Of a DNA stretch of 64,000 bases, positions 19,013 through 27,146 are shown in pieces (position 1 is the first letter of the stretch; each line of letters opens with the position of its first letter). Location: NCBI RefSeq assembly GCF_900232945.1, contig NZ_OCTU01000001.1, forward strand, positions 43,532 through 107,531, read 5' to 3'. Source of the stretch: Urinicoccus timonensis. Its GTDB lineage: Bacteria; Bacillota; Clostridia; Tissierellales; Peptoniphilaceae. The notes under the pieces were generated by a model. It saw only the letters and a program-made list of their open reading frames with translations. It made no database searches and was not told the DNA's origin. The position numbers and the translations under genes were made by a program.

Positions 19013-19054
19013 TGTATCAACCCTTACCCTTTTATCAGGATTTAGGTTGATACA
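19013..19054 (-). terminator. Terminator of the minus-strand rhuM operon
   Basis: Perfect 10-base inverted repeat TGTATCAACC / GGTTGATACA with a 22-base loop. Read on the minus strand it is followed by six T, and it lies about 40 bases past the end of the rhuM frame. Confidence 0.55.
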
Positions 19055-19277
19055 CAAAATTATTTACAGACCCCGTTAATCGTATATTAAGTTATTCTTC
19101 TAATTTTTTAGTATCATCTTCTAATTCCAAGAATTTATCAAAATCACTTTTGTAGAGTCTATCTTGTATAATTCTATATTTTTCAAACTCACTTTCTGCG
19201 TGCTTTTTTGCAAGAGCTGCAGATACTTTTCCTGAATCGTTTAGAATTTCTTTATCCCATAATTGCAAAAATCCATT

Positions 19278-20174
19278 TCATCTTTTTTCCCAATCTTCCA
19301 TAGTCATAGGGATATGTCTTTCTGCTTGCAGTTCTGCCATGTCCAAATATGATGAAACAATTCTTTGCATTTGATTTAATTCTTCTTCGTTTAGATAATT
19401 TTTTGCAACGACTACATCATATTTATGAATTTTTGAATCTGGTGATCCTTCCCAAGTAGTAAGTCCCATATTTTTAGTTTTGTGATTGGCTCTATCTACA
19501 ATTAATTCAGCTGCAGTTTTTCCATGAATTGCATAGTGCAATTTATTTTGAATAGCGGCAAAAAATCTTTTTGTTGCTTTTGCAGATGGATCATAGTCTA
19601 AAGATGTGGCATAAATATCTGTGATTTTTTGATAGAATCTTCTCTCAGATAATCTAATCTCACGAATTTTTACAAGTAATTTTTCGAAATAATCCTTGGT
19701 AAGTTTTGTACCAGAATTCTTGAGCCTTTCATCATCCATTGCCCAACCTTTAATTGTAAAATCTTTTACAATTTGGTTTGCCCACTTTCTAAATTGGACT
19801 GCACGTTCGTTATTTACTTTAAAGCCTACTGCAATAATTGCTTGTAGGTTGTAGTGTTTTGTTTCCCTTGAAACATTTCTAGAACCTTCTTTTTGAACTA
19901 TTAGGAAATTCCTAATAGTTGCTTCTTCTTGTAATTCACTATCGGCATAGATTTTTTTAAGATGTTCATTTATTGTGGCTACACTAACATCATAAAGAGC
20001 TGCCATCATCTTTTGAGTAAGCCAAATATTTTCATCTTCATATCTAATTTCGATAGCTTCCCCATCATCACCATTAGCTGCAATAAAAGTCAAGTATTCA
20101 GCAGCGGAAGATCTGATTTGAAGTTCTTTTTTATCATGATTTTCATCTTTATTTTTATCCATTTCTTTACTCAT
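19278..20174 (-). CDS. RhuM-family protein with a premature in-frame TGA
   Basis: About 298 aa from the ATG at 20174 (GGAGG directly upstream). It matches the virulence protein RhuM family: an N-terminal winged-helix-like segment (IWLTQKMMAALYDVSVATINEHL), NFLIVQKEGSRNV, YNLQAIIAVGFKV, and a Fic-like core. The frame stops at TGA (19278-19280) right after EDWEKR. The same frame continues for about 60 further codons (NGFLQLWDKEIL...) to TAA at 19092, which is the normal RhuM tail. A single nonsense change therefore removed the C-terminus, or the tail is dispensable. The gene lies in a minus-strand operon with a membrane protein, ImmA and Xre. RhuM's biochemical role is not known; it often occurs in mobile islands. 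Confidence 0.75.
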   Translation of the reverse strand: MSKEMDKNKDENHDKKELQIRSSAAEYLTFIAANGDDGEAIEIRYEDENIWLTQKMMAALYDVSVATINEHLKKIYADSELQEEATIRNFLIVQKEGSRNVSRETKHYNLQAIIAVGFKVNNERAVQFRKWANQIVKDFTIKGWAMDDERLKNSGTKLTKDYFEKLLVKIREIRLSERRFYQKITDIYATSLDYDPSAKATKRFFAAIQNKLHYAIHGKTAAELIVDRANHKTKNMGLTTWEGSPDSKIHKYDVVVAKNYLNEEELNQMQRIVSSYLDMAELQAERHIPMTMEDWEKR

Positions 20175-20649
20175 AATTTCCTCCAAGTATAAATTTCATT
20201 CTACCTTTAAACACTGGAATACTAATCAAGAATACAATTACATAATGTATAAAGGAATTTATCATCATACTTTTTGTGATTGGTAATTGATGATAAGTTT
20301 GACCTATTATTTTAAAAGCGGCTAGAGTGTTTGTTATAAAATCAAGTGCCAACCATAGAGCGACTGATGATCCTATAAAAGCAATTATATAGTTTAAAAG
20401 TTTACTGATTTTTGGTAGCTTTTGATTTATTAAGACTAGCAATATTCCATAAATTATTACTACTGTGATTGAAAGGGGAATAGCTAATTTGTTATCTAAC
20501 TTATCTTTTATGGATATATAAAATCCTAAACCTACAACTATAAAATCAATTAAAAATGCTGAGATTTTTACAGAGTAGGTAGAGATGAGATAGTAGAAAA
20601 CTATTCCAGAAAGGATTAATAAAAAATATCCTGCAATAAAAATTCCCAT
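20167..20649 (-). CDS. Small integral membrane protein, unknown
   Basis: 160 aa, five hydrophobic stretches, start ATG behind TAGGAG. No family recognised. It overlaps the rhuM start by eight bases and follows the immA-like gene by eight, so it belongs to the repressor/protease operon. It may be an immunity or sensing component, but this rests only on position. Confidence 0.6.
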   Translation of the reverse strand: MGIFIAGYFLLILSGIVFYYLISTYSVKISAFLIDFIVVGLGFYISIKDKLDNKLAIPLSITVVIIYGILLVLINQKLPKISKLLNYIIAFIGSSVALWLALDFITNTLAAFKIIGQTYHQLPITKSMMINSFIHYVIVFLISIPVFKGRMKFILGGNYE

Positions 20650-20657
20650 AGAGTCTC

Positions 20658-21206
20658 CTAATAATAATCATCATGTTCAGGGCGATAGTTTTTGAGAAAA
20701 TCTCCCTGAGGAGTATTAACATTAATTGGTTTATTAAACTTGCCCATTTTTGCTAACTCAGAAATTTTTAGATTTAGTAAATTTATATCTACACCTAACT
20801 TTCCAGCGATTTCATAATCACAAACTTGATCATTGATGTTATCTAGGACATCTTCATCACTAATTAATAAATGAGCTGCAAAAATATTAGCTTCAGTTTC
20901 AAATTTATTTGTAGGGTTTAGCACTGTTTGGTCATGAAAAGCTCCACCACTCATACAATAATCTCTGTGTAGTTGATCGTGACCTAATTCATGTGCTAAT
21001 ATAGTCTTTCTATTAAAATTTGTGTTGCTACTGATAAAAATAAATCTGTTCCTTTGAATATAATGGTACATTCCTAAAAGTATTTCTGTTTTAGGTAGAT
21101 ATACCAGGTTAATATTCAAAGCTTCTATTAATTCGATAGGATCTCGTGTCTTATATTTTTTTATAAGTCGATTAACCTTATCATATATATAGCGATTCAT
21201 ACTCAT
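20658..21206 (-). CDS. ImmA/IrrE-family metallopeptidase
   Basis: 182 aa. The zinc motif HELGH lies in ILAHELGHDQLH, and downstream the segment ETEANIFAAHLLI supplies the third ligand glutamate, as in ImmA/IrrE peptidases. In ICEBs1 and many phages this enzyme cleaves the Xre-type repressor encoded next to it to trigger excision. Here the Xre gene is nine bases upstream in the same operon, so it is the likely substrate. Confidence 0.88.
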   Translation of the reverse strand: MSMNRYIYDKVNRLIKKYKTRDPIELIEALNINLVYLPKTEILLGMYHYIQRNRFIFISSNTNFNRKTILAHELGHDQLHRDYCMSGGAFHDQTVLNPTNKFETEANIFAAHLLISDEDVLDNINDQVCDYEIAGKLGVDINLLNLKISELAKMGKFNKPINVNTPQGDFLKNYRPEHDDYY

Positions 21207-21214
21207 AAAATCAC

Positions 21215-21616
21215 CTAATCTTTTTTCTTACGACCGTATTTCTTATTTTCTCTTTTAGCCTCCCAATAAGCACGAGTAATAGCTTCAAAAGCAGCATCTT
21301 TATCTTCATCAGAAATTTCTCCACCTGCAAATAAAGAGCTTAGACCTTCAGTTAATGCTCTAGCTTTTTCTAATTCTCTTTTGCCACCCATGTTATAAAC
21401 TCGATTTAAAAACTCGTCACTTTCTTCTAGAAGATAATTGTAATCACAGTCCATAACTTCAGCTATTTTTTTGTAAACCTCGACATCTCTTGGGTATCTT
21501 TCTCCGTCTTCATAATGTACAAGAGTTCTTGTACTTATTCCTATCATTTTTGCAAAATCTGCTTGACTTAACTTTTCTTTTTCACGAAATTCCTTTAATC
21601 TATCCGCAAAAGCCAT
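21215..21616 (-). CDS. Xre-family repressor of the mobile element
   Basis: About 133 aa from the ATG at 21616 (AGGAGG upstream); a longer frame without an RBS is not used. The Xre helix-turn-helix is near the start (LSQADFAKMIGISTRT, HYEDGERYPRD) and is followed by a charged helical tail ending in KKYGRKKKD. It is transcribed away from the ArpU-like gene across a 158-base divergent region. With the ImmA-like peptidase it forms the classic lysogeny-type control pair of an integrative element. Confidence 0.85.
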   Translation of the reverse strand: MAFADRLKEFREKEKLSQADFAKMIGISTRTLVHYEDGERYPRDVEVYKKIAEVMDCDYNYLLEESDEFLNRVYNMGGKRELEKARALTEGLSSLFAGGEISDEDKDAAFEAITRAYWEAKRENKKYGRKKKD

Positions 21617-21774
21617 AACTTTAACCTCCTGTACTAATGTGCATTTATAACTTTTAATACGAACAATAGTGCTTGAATTATTTTTCAATTTGAGATATAA
21701 TACAAACTGAACTTATATTCATATTATAGCACAAACATTCAGGATTGTAAATAAATTGTATTGGGGTGATTAGA
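21617..21774. promoter_or_regulatory. Divergent control region between repressor and ArpU-like gene
   Basis: AT-rich spacer with TATAAT-like sequences on both strands (for example TATAAT near 21697 and TATTATA near 21722), placing back-to-back promoters where an Xre repressor would act. No exact operator dyad stands out. Confidence 0.4.
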
Positions 21775-22326
21775 TTGAGAATAAGTAAAACTTTAAAGAA
21801 TATAATGAACATGTATGTAGATAGCAACTTGAAATTTGAAGAGATTAGTTCAGCTGCAAAACTTATTTTAAGTTTATATAGACAAGTTACCTGGGCAGTA
21901 GATAGCAGGGCAAATTTTATGATGTTTGAGAGTAAAGAAAACTATGGATCAACTTCAGAATCTGCTTACTTGTATCTTTCTACATTTGCTCCAGAAAAAG
22001 TTGAAGAAAAGTTTAATAACAGAGTAGCCAATGTAATGGATAGCAAGCTTATGCTTTTAATAATTTATGACGCTTGTGTCAGGCTAAAAGTATATCCAGA
22101 GTATGGAGAAATCTATCATAAGATTATTTATAACTACTACATTTCTGAAAAAAAGATTACTGATGAAGCTTGTATGAGAAGTATGTCTTTAGAGAGAACT
22201 GTTTATTATCAAAGAAAGAAGGAAGCAATTGCATTGGTAGGTGTAATAATTTGGGGATATACTTTACCGACTGCTATTAGCCAACTTAAAGACGGTCGTA
22301 GCATTGAAGAAATAATGAACATCTAA
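21775..22326 (+). CDS. ArpU/RinA-like phage-type transcription regulator
   Basis: About 183 aa from the TTG at 21775, spaced correctly from GGGGTGAT; a GTG at 21766 is inside that RBS. It is helical and ends with a putative DNA-binding segment MSLERTVYYQRKKEAIALVGVIIWGY, whose YYQRKKEAI core resembles ArpU/RinA late-gene regulators. It is the first gene on the plus side of the divergent control region, so repression by the Xre protein is likely. The exact family is uncertain. Confidence 0.55.
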   Translation: MRISKTLKNIMNMYVDSNLKFEEISSAAKLILSLYRQVTWAVDSRANFMMFESKENYGSTSESAYLYLSTFAPEKVEEKFNNRVANVMDSKLMLLIIYDACVRLKVYPEYGEIYHKIIYNYYISEKKITDEACMRSMSLERTVYYQRKKEAIALVGVIIWGYTLPTAISQLKDGRSIEEIMNI

Positions 22327-22464
22327 GAAATTAATTTATGACGAACTTATTGCGTACTATTTCCGAATGAAAAAAGTACCATATACGAATTTTATGTGTA
22401 CTTAAGTGCATATATAATATCCATGATGGGTGGTTTGCACCTAAATTTAATATTGGCATTTATT

Positions 22465-22499
22465 GACTGAAAGAATTTATTTTCTTTCGGTCTTTTTTT
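22465..22499 (+). terminator. Rho-independent terminator
   Basis: GACTGAAAGAA pairs with TTCTTTCGGTC (one G-T) across a 6-base loop, followed by seven T. It separates the ArpU-like gene from the sigma/recombinase block. Confidence 0.85.
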
Positions 22500-22533
22500 A
22501 TGCCCAGGAGAATATATGCATAGAATTAGAAGT

Positions 22534-22587
22534 CCTCCTTGTGTGAATTTCATTTTCAAACAAAAGAAATTCATGCGGGCAAGGAGG
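22534..22587 (+). promoter_or_regulatory. Hairpin that buries the Shine-Dalgarno of the sigma-like gene
   Basis: CCTCCTTG (22534-22541) pairs perfectly with CAAGGAGG (22580-22587), which is the RBS of the gene starting at 22596. An inner perfect stem TGAATTTC (22544-22551) / GAAATTCA (22566-22573) stabilises it. The structure would hold the RBS closed until opened by a factor, a ribosome or refolding. Confidence 0.65.
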
Positions 22588-22595
22588 AAAAATTA

Positions 22596-23006
22596 ATGGA
22601 CAAAGAATATTATTTATTTGTAGAAGGAAAGAAAGTATTTGTTAGCAAGGAAGTATATCTTGCTTATCATAGTGAATTGAACAAAGAGAAATATCAAACG
22701 AGAAGAGACAGGTTAAATAACTGTTTCTTTTTTTGTTCCTATGATCATGATGGTAATTTTGAAGAAAATTTAGAAGATCTGGAATTTGATGTTGAAAAAA
22801 TTATCGAAACAAAGGAAATGATTGAAGAAGTAAGAAGAGCTATTTCTAAACTCAATCCTGTTGAAAGGGATTTGATAGAAAGTCTTTTTTATAAAGAAGA
22901 AACAATTAGAGAAGTAGCTGCTAAACTGAATATTTCTCATCCAGCCGTTATTAAAAGGCGTAATAAAGTCTTAGAAAAACTAAAAGAAATGCTAGAAGAC
23001 TTTTAG
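22596..23006 (+). CDS. Sigma-70 region 4-like regulator of the recombinase block
   Basis: 136 aa, ATG behind AAGGAGG. The C-terminal half is a sigma region 4-like helix-turn-helix: AISKLNPVERDLIESLFYKEE, then REVAAKLNISHPAVIKR, whose core LNISHPAVIKRR is the recognition helix. Such short sigma-like proteins stand just upstream of the serine recombinase genes in many Firmicute integrative elements and are thought to control excision functions. Its RBS is enclosed in a perfect hairpin. A degraded second copy lies at 18834-19008. Confidence 0.75.
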   Translation: MDKEYYLFVEGKKVFVSKEVYLAYHSELNKEKYQTRRDRLNNCFFFCSYDHDGNFEENLEDLEFDVEKIIETKEMIEEVRRAISKLNPVERDLIESLFYKEETIREVAAKLNISHPAVIKRRNKVLEKLKEMLEDF

Positions 23007-23012
23007 ATGACA

Positions 23013-23128
23013 GTTACCAAGAGGGTCTGATTTTCACTGTTACTTATGCAGTGGGAATTGGATCTTTTTATTTATCCAAATTTATTTTTGAAAATTGGTT
23101 ACCAAGAAAGACTTCTTTTCACTGTTAA
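23013..23128 (+). repeat. Two direct repeats 85 bases apart
   Basis: Positions 23013-23043 and 23098-23128 share GTTACCAAGA, CT and TTTTCACTGTTA in register (31-base units, most positions identical). They lie between the sigma-like gene and the recombinases. They could be recombination accessory or regulator binding sites. Confidence 0.55.
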
Positions 23129-23227
23129 GTATAAGAGGGTAATTTTAAACAATTTTGTTTCATCAAGATAAGTATTTTCTGATGGTCAAATTTAAAAAAA
23201 GATTAATAACTCTCGATAAATTTTGAA

Positions 23228-23520
23228 CCTTAACAATTGAATAGACCAAGACAAGACGTTAATCATTTTTGGAGCGTGATAACCTATCCGCCAAGATCTT
23301 TCTGCTGAATAATTCGGCAAAACAAGTACTGCTAAGCTAAAAGCAAGGGAAGAAGAAAGGGAGCGATAAGTAAGAGTTTGAATATAGGGAGGGATACCCT
23401 ATTCGCTATGAAGAAAATGAGGATAATGATACTTCTAAGGTTGAAGCCGGCTCATCCTGAATAGAGGCGGAGGTGAGATTCCTATGTTGCTAATCCAAGG
23501 CACTTGTCAATGTCAAAAAA
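23228..23520 (+). ncRNA. Candidate structured non-coding RNA or recombination site upstream of the recombinases
   Basis: About 290 bases without a plausible gene and less AT-rich than the flanks. Several local stems are visible: TGCTGAA/TTCGGCA (near 23310), ATAGGG/CCCTAT (near 23385) and CTCATCCT/AGGTGAG (near 23452). Purine-rich GGAGG-like stretches follow. I do not recognise a named RNA family. It may be a leader RNA, an att-associated structure or a transfer origin. Confidence 0.35.
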
Positions 23521-23549
23521 CTTTAATTTTATATTGTGAGGTAAAACCT

Positions 23550-23705
23550 ATGAATACAAAAGAAAAGAAGAAATATAAACCTAAAGAGCAAATATCAAAA
23601 GAAGATTATTCTAAAAAAATTACTTACACTCAAAGTGATAAAGAGTCCCTCGACTTACTAGATATTGTAGAACTTTATTTATGTAGAGCTTGTATAAGAC
23701 TATAA
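23550..23705 (+). CDS. Small hypothetical protein before the recombinases
   Basis: 51 aa from the ATG at 23550 (GTGAGG upstream). Lysine-rich first half, then DKESLDLLDIVELYLCRACIRL. A longer version would start at 23484. No family recognised. Its position between the sigma-like gene and the recombinases suggests a role in the element's excision block, possibly as an accessory factor, but nothing in the sequence shows this. Confidence 0.4.
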   Translation: MNTKEKKKYKPKEQISKEDYSKKITYTQSDKESLDLLDIVELYLCRACIRL

Positions 23706-23805
23706 GCTGGGGTGCTGACTTAAAAACTTGGGTGCGGTAAAATATAAGTGGTAGAAGAACTCCTTAATGACTATTTGCCCAAATACAAATTAAGGAGGTT
23801 TTGTG

Positions 23806-25476
23806 ATGGAAAAATTTGCTTGTATGTATCTTCGTTTATCGAGAGAGGATGGAGATAGCACAGAAAGTAACTCTATTTCAAATCAAAGACAGATTATCAA
23901 ATCATATGCAAGGGACAATGATTTTAAAGTTGTTGCTGAATATGTAGATGATGGCTTTTCAGGATCTAATTTTGACAGACCAAAATTCAAGAAGATGATT
24001 CAAGATCTTGAAGAAAAGAAGTTCAAAACAATTATTGTGAAGGACTTATCCCGTTTTGGGAGAGATTATATCGAATCAGGTAAATATCTACAAAAGATAT
24101 TTCCAGAAAAAGGTATAAGATTTATATCCGTAAACGATAACTATGATAGTGAAAATGCAGATGTAAGCGATACACATCTAATTCTTCCTATAAGAAACTT
24201 TATTAATGATTCTTATTGTAGGGATATTTCAATGAAGGTTAAATCTTCAAAAGAGATTAAAAGAAAGAATGGTGAATTTATTGGTGCATTTGCTCCTTTT
24301 GGTTATAAGAAGGATAGCAAAAACAAACATAAGTTAGTCGTTGATACAGAAGTTTCACACATAATTGAAAGAATCTTCAATATGAAGATAGACGGTTATT
24401 CATCTAAAGCCATTGCAGATTTTTTAAATAGCATAGGTTGTGTAACACCATCTAAGCATAAAGAAAATTCTGGCGATAATCATACTACTGGTTTTATTGT
24501 TAAAGACTCTAAATGGGACGCAAAAATGGTCAATAGGATTATTACAAACAAGGTCTATATAGGAGTGCTTGAACAAGGGAAAACTAGAAAACTAAATTAC
24601 AAGTCTAAGAGAGAAGTAGAAGTAAATGAAGAAGATTGGATTGTAATAAACGACTCACATAAGCCTATTATTTCAAAAAGCATTTATGCTTTGGCTAATA
24701 AGATGATGCTTCGAGATGTAAAACAATCGGCAGATATACCACATATTTTATCAGGAATGCTTTATTGCAAAGATTGTGGGTCTTCAATGGTTAGAAGAAA
24801 GGTTAAGTCCAAGAATGGATATAATATTTTTTATATTTGTTCTCATTATAATAACAAAGGAGATTGCACAAGACATAGTATAAAAGAAGACTATCTAATG
24901 GATATGACTCTTTTTGCACTTAAAGATTATTTAAAAAAATATAATGAACTACTAAGTCAAGTTAATAAGTTAGATGTATCAAAAGTTACATTTAATATTG
25001 ACTTTGAAAGCTTAAACTCAGAAAAAAGAAAGTATGAAAGACTTAGACAATCTTTATATATGGACTTAGAAGACGAACTTATAACTTCTGAAGAGTTTGA
25101 AAGGTTCAGAAAAAATTATCTTATTAAGATCAGGGAAATAGAGAAACAAATTGCTACAAAGAAAAATATACTTGCCAACTTGCAAGAAAAGATGAAAAAC
25201 AAGGACAGTTTGCTTTCTGAAATTGTTCCCACTGATTTAAGTAGCCTAAATAGGCTAACAATCGTATCTTTTATAGATAGGATTGAGATTGGAGAAAACA
25301 ATGAGATTAATTTTGTCTTCAATAATTTGGAAACAGTTAACTTACTGAAGACTCTTATAAAAGAAGAAAGTGAAAGTAAGTCCGATGTAAAGAAGAATTT
25401 GATTTCAATAAATAAGGTCTTTGGAAATGCTCTTGAAAACAAGACTCCAATGCAATTAGTTGGAGGTGTTTTATAA
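23806..25476 (+). CDS. Large serine recombinase 1
   Basis: 556 aa from the ATG at 23806 (AAGGAGG at 23792). The N-terminal resolvase domain carries YLRLSRED with the catalytic serine, then ISNQR and IIVKDLSRFGRDY. The recombinase domain follows (APFGYKKD), then a zinc ribbon with CKDC (about residue 325) and a distal cysteine pair (CSHYNNKGDC). A long coiled-coil tail completes the large serine integrase layout. These enzymes integrate and excise elements between attP and attB. It overlaps the second recombinase by one base. Confidence 0.92.
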   Translation: MEKFACMYLRLSREDGDSTESNSISNQRQIIKSYARDNDFKVVAEYVDDGFSGSNFDRPKFKKMIQDLEEKKFKTIIVKDLSRFGRDYIESGKYLQKIFPEKGIRFISVNDNYDSENADVSDTHLILPIRNFINDSYCRDISMKVKSSKEIKRKNGEFIGAFAPFGYKKDSKNKHKLVVDTEVSHIIERIFNMKIDGYSSKAIADFLNSIGCVTPSKHKENSGDNHTTGFIVKDSKWDAKMVNRIITNKVYIGVLEQGKTRKLNYKSKREVEVNEEDWIVINDSHKPIISKSIYALANKMMLRDVKQSADIPHILSGMLYCKDCGSSMVRRKVKSKNGYNIFYICSHYNNKGDCTRHSIKEDYLMDMTLFALKDYLKKYNELLSQVNKLDVSKVTFNIDFESLNSEKRKYERLRQSLYMDLEDELITSEEFERFRKNYLIKIREIEKQIATKKNILANLQEKMKNKDSLLSEIVPTDLSSLNRLTIVSFIDRIEIGENNEINFVFNNLETVNLLKTLIKEESESKSDVKKNLISINKVFGNALENKTPMQLVGGVL

Positions 25477-27146
25477 TGGCAAGAACTTCCAAAAGATATA
25501 TTGAAAAGAAAAGTGAAAAGACAGAAAGAAAAGTCTTTAAGGCCGGAATTTATACAAGACTATCTAACGAAAGAACAGAAGAGTGGAGAGAAAAATCATA
25601 CTCAATAGAAACTCAAATCCTATCTTGTAAAGAATATGCATTAAAAGAAAATATAGATGTTTTAGAAGTTTACACTGACTATGAATATAGTGGGACAAAC
25701 TTTGAAAGACCATCATTTCAGAATATGATGCAAGATATTAGGGATAGAAGAATCAATTGCATTATTATCAGAGATTTATCAAGACTTGGAAGAGAATATC
25801 TCGAAATGGGAAGATTGATTGATAAAGTTTTTCCATTTTTAGGTGTTAGATTTATTTCAGTTAATGATAAATTGGATACAGTCAAAGAAACAGATTCAAA
25901 GAAATCTTTTGAGGTTACTCTTAAAAATATTATCAACGATATGTATGCTAAGGATATTTCAGTTAAGATAAAAACCTCAAAACACAACAGAGCAAGAAAC
26001 GGATACTTTATTGGATCTGTTCCACCTTACGGGTATAAGATTAAAAAATCTAAAGAAGGTCAAAAACTTGTAATCGATGAGAATGTTAGATTTATCGTAG
26101 AAGAGATGTTTGATTTAACTCTTCAAGGCAAAAGCCAATATGAAGTCGCAAAGCATTTTAATGAAAAGGGATATGCTCCTGGAATGATTTATTATAAAAC
26201 TGGGAGAATTTACAGAGAAGACGATGATCCTGAATGGAATAAAGGGACAATTTCTAAAATGCTTACAAACCCAGCTTATACGGGGACTTTAGTACAAGGA
26301 GTTAAGCAACAAAATCTAGCAAAAGGAATTAAACAACATTTTGTAGATGAAAGTCAGTATATAATTTGTGAGAATGCACATGAAGCAATCATTTCTAAGG
26401 AAGTTCACGAAAGAATCTTACGAGAAAGACGAGAGAGAAAGAAAAATCATGTTTTCAGTTCGCCAATGCACAATTTTGAAAATAGGGACTATGAGAACAG
26501 GTTTAAAGGTCTTGTAATCAATAATAATACTGGCAAAGAACTTAATAGAAGAACGCGTATCTATGGTAAGAATAGAGATAGACTTTACTATTCATTTCAG
26601 AACGAAAGATTTAGCGGAAGTATAAAACCCGAAAAATCAGTATTCATCATGGAAAGAGATTTAGATCAGGCTATTAGTGATAAAATTTCTGAATTTATTA
26701 TGAAGACAACTAGCAAGACAAAATTTGTTAATCGAATTAAAGCTAGATTTAATAAAGCGATAGATACTTTTAAGAAAGACATAGAAAATCTTAAAAGAAA
26801 AAATCTAAATGAAGAAAATATCATTCAAAGAGCATATGAAGAATATAGCCTAGGTAAGATTGATAGAGATGAGTATTTATTAAGAAGAGAGATTGCTCAA
26901 AGTCATATGGCTACATTTGATAACGAGATTTCAGCAATTGAAGTTAATATCTCAAAGCTTAAAAAAGAAAGATTAAAATCAACAAAATGGATAAATGATT
27001 TATATGCTTCAAAGAATTTGGAAAAGCTACCTGGTGATTTAATCCATAGCTTAATTGAAAAAATAATAGTTTATGATAAACACGAATTTGAAATAGTCTT
27101 TAAATTCAATATAGATAATTTGGTAGGAGGAACAGACGATGAGTAA
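25476..27146 (+). CDS. Large serine recombinase 2, zinc ribbon cysteines absent
   Basis: 556 aa. Resolvase motifs YTRLSNERTEE (catalytic serine), IETQ and IIIRDLSRLGREYLE, and the recombinase segment PPYGYKI are intact. In the region where the flanking paralogues have a CxxC zinc ribbon, this protein reads FKGLVINNNTGKELNRR and has no cysteine pair. The DNA-contacting ribbon has therefore diverged or been lost. It is translationally coupled to both neighbours. It may act as a partner subunit or directionality helper rather than as a stand-alone integrase. Confidence 0.9.
   Translation: MARTSKRYIEKKSEKTERKVFKAGIYTRLSNERTEEWREKSYSIETQILSCKEYALKENIDVLEVYTDYEYSGTNFERPSFQNMMQDIRDRRINCIIIRDLSRLGREYLEMGRLIDKVFPFLGVRFISVNDKLDTVKETDSKKSFEVTLKNIINDMYAKDISVKIKTSKHNRARNGYFIGSVPPYGYKIKKSKEGQKLVIDENVRFIVEEMFDLTLQGKSQYEVAKHFNEKGYAPGMIYYKTGRIYREDDDPEWNKGTISKMLTNPAYTGTLVQGVKQQNLAKGIKQHFVDESQYIICENAHEAIISKEVHERILRERRERKKNHVFSSPMHNFENRDYENRFKGLVINNNTGKELNRRTRIYGKNRDRLYYSFQNERFSGSIKPEKSVFIMERDLDQAISDKISEFIMKTTSKTKFVNRIKARFNKAIDTFKKDIENLKRKNLNEENIIQRAYEEYSLGKIDRDEYLLRREIAQSHMATFDNEISAIEVNISKLKKERLKSTKWINDLYASKNLEKLPGDLIHSLIEKIIVYDKHEFEIVFKFNIDNLVGGTDDE

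Noticed and set aside
19278..19280. In-frame TGA of rhuM as a selenocysteine codon
   Set aside because: No stable downstream SECIS-like hairpin was apparent in the tail, RhuM is not a redox protein, and no selenium genes are visible; a nonsense mutation is simpler.
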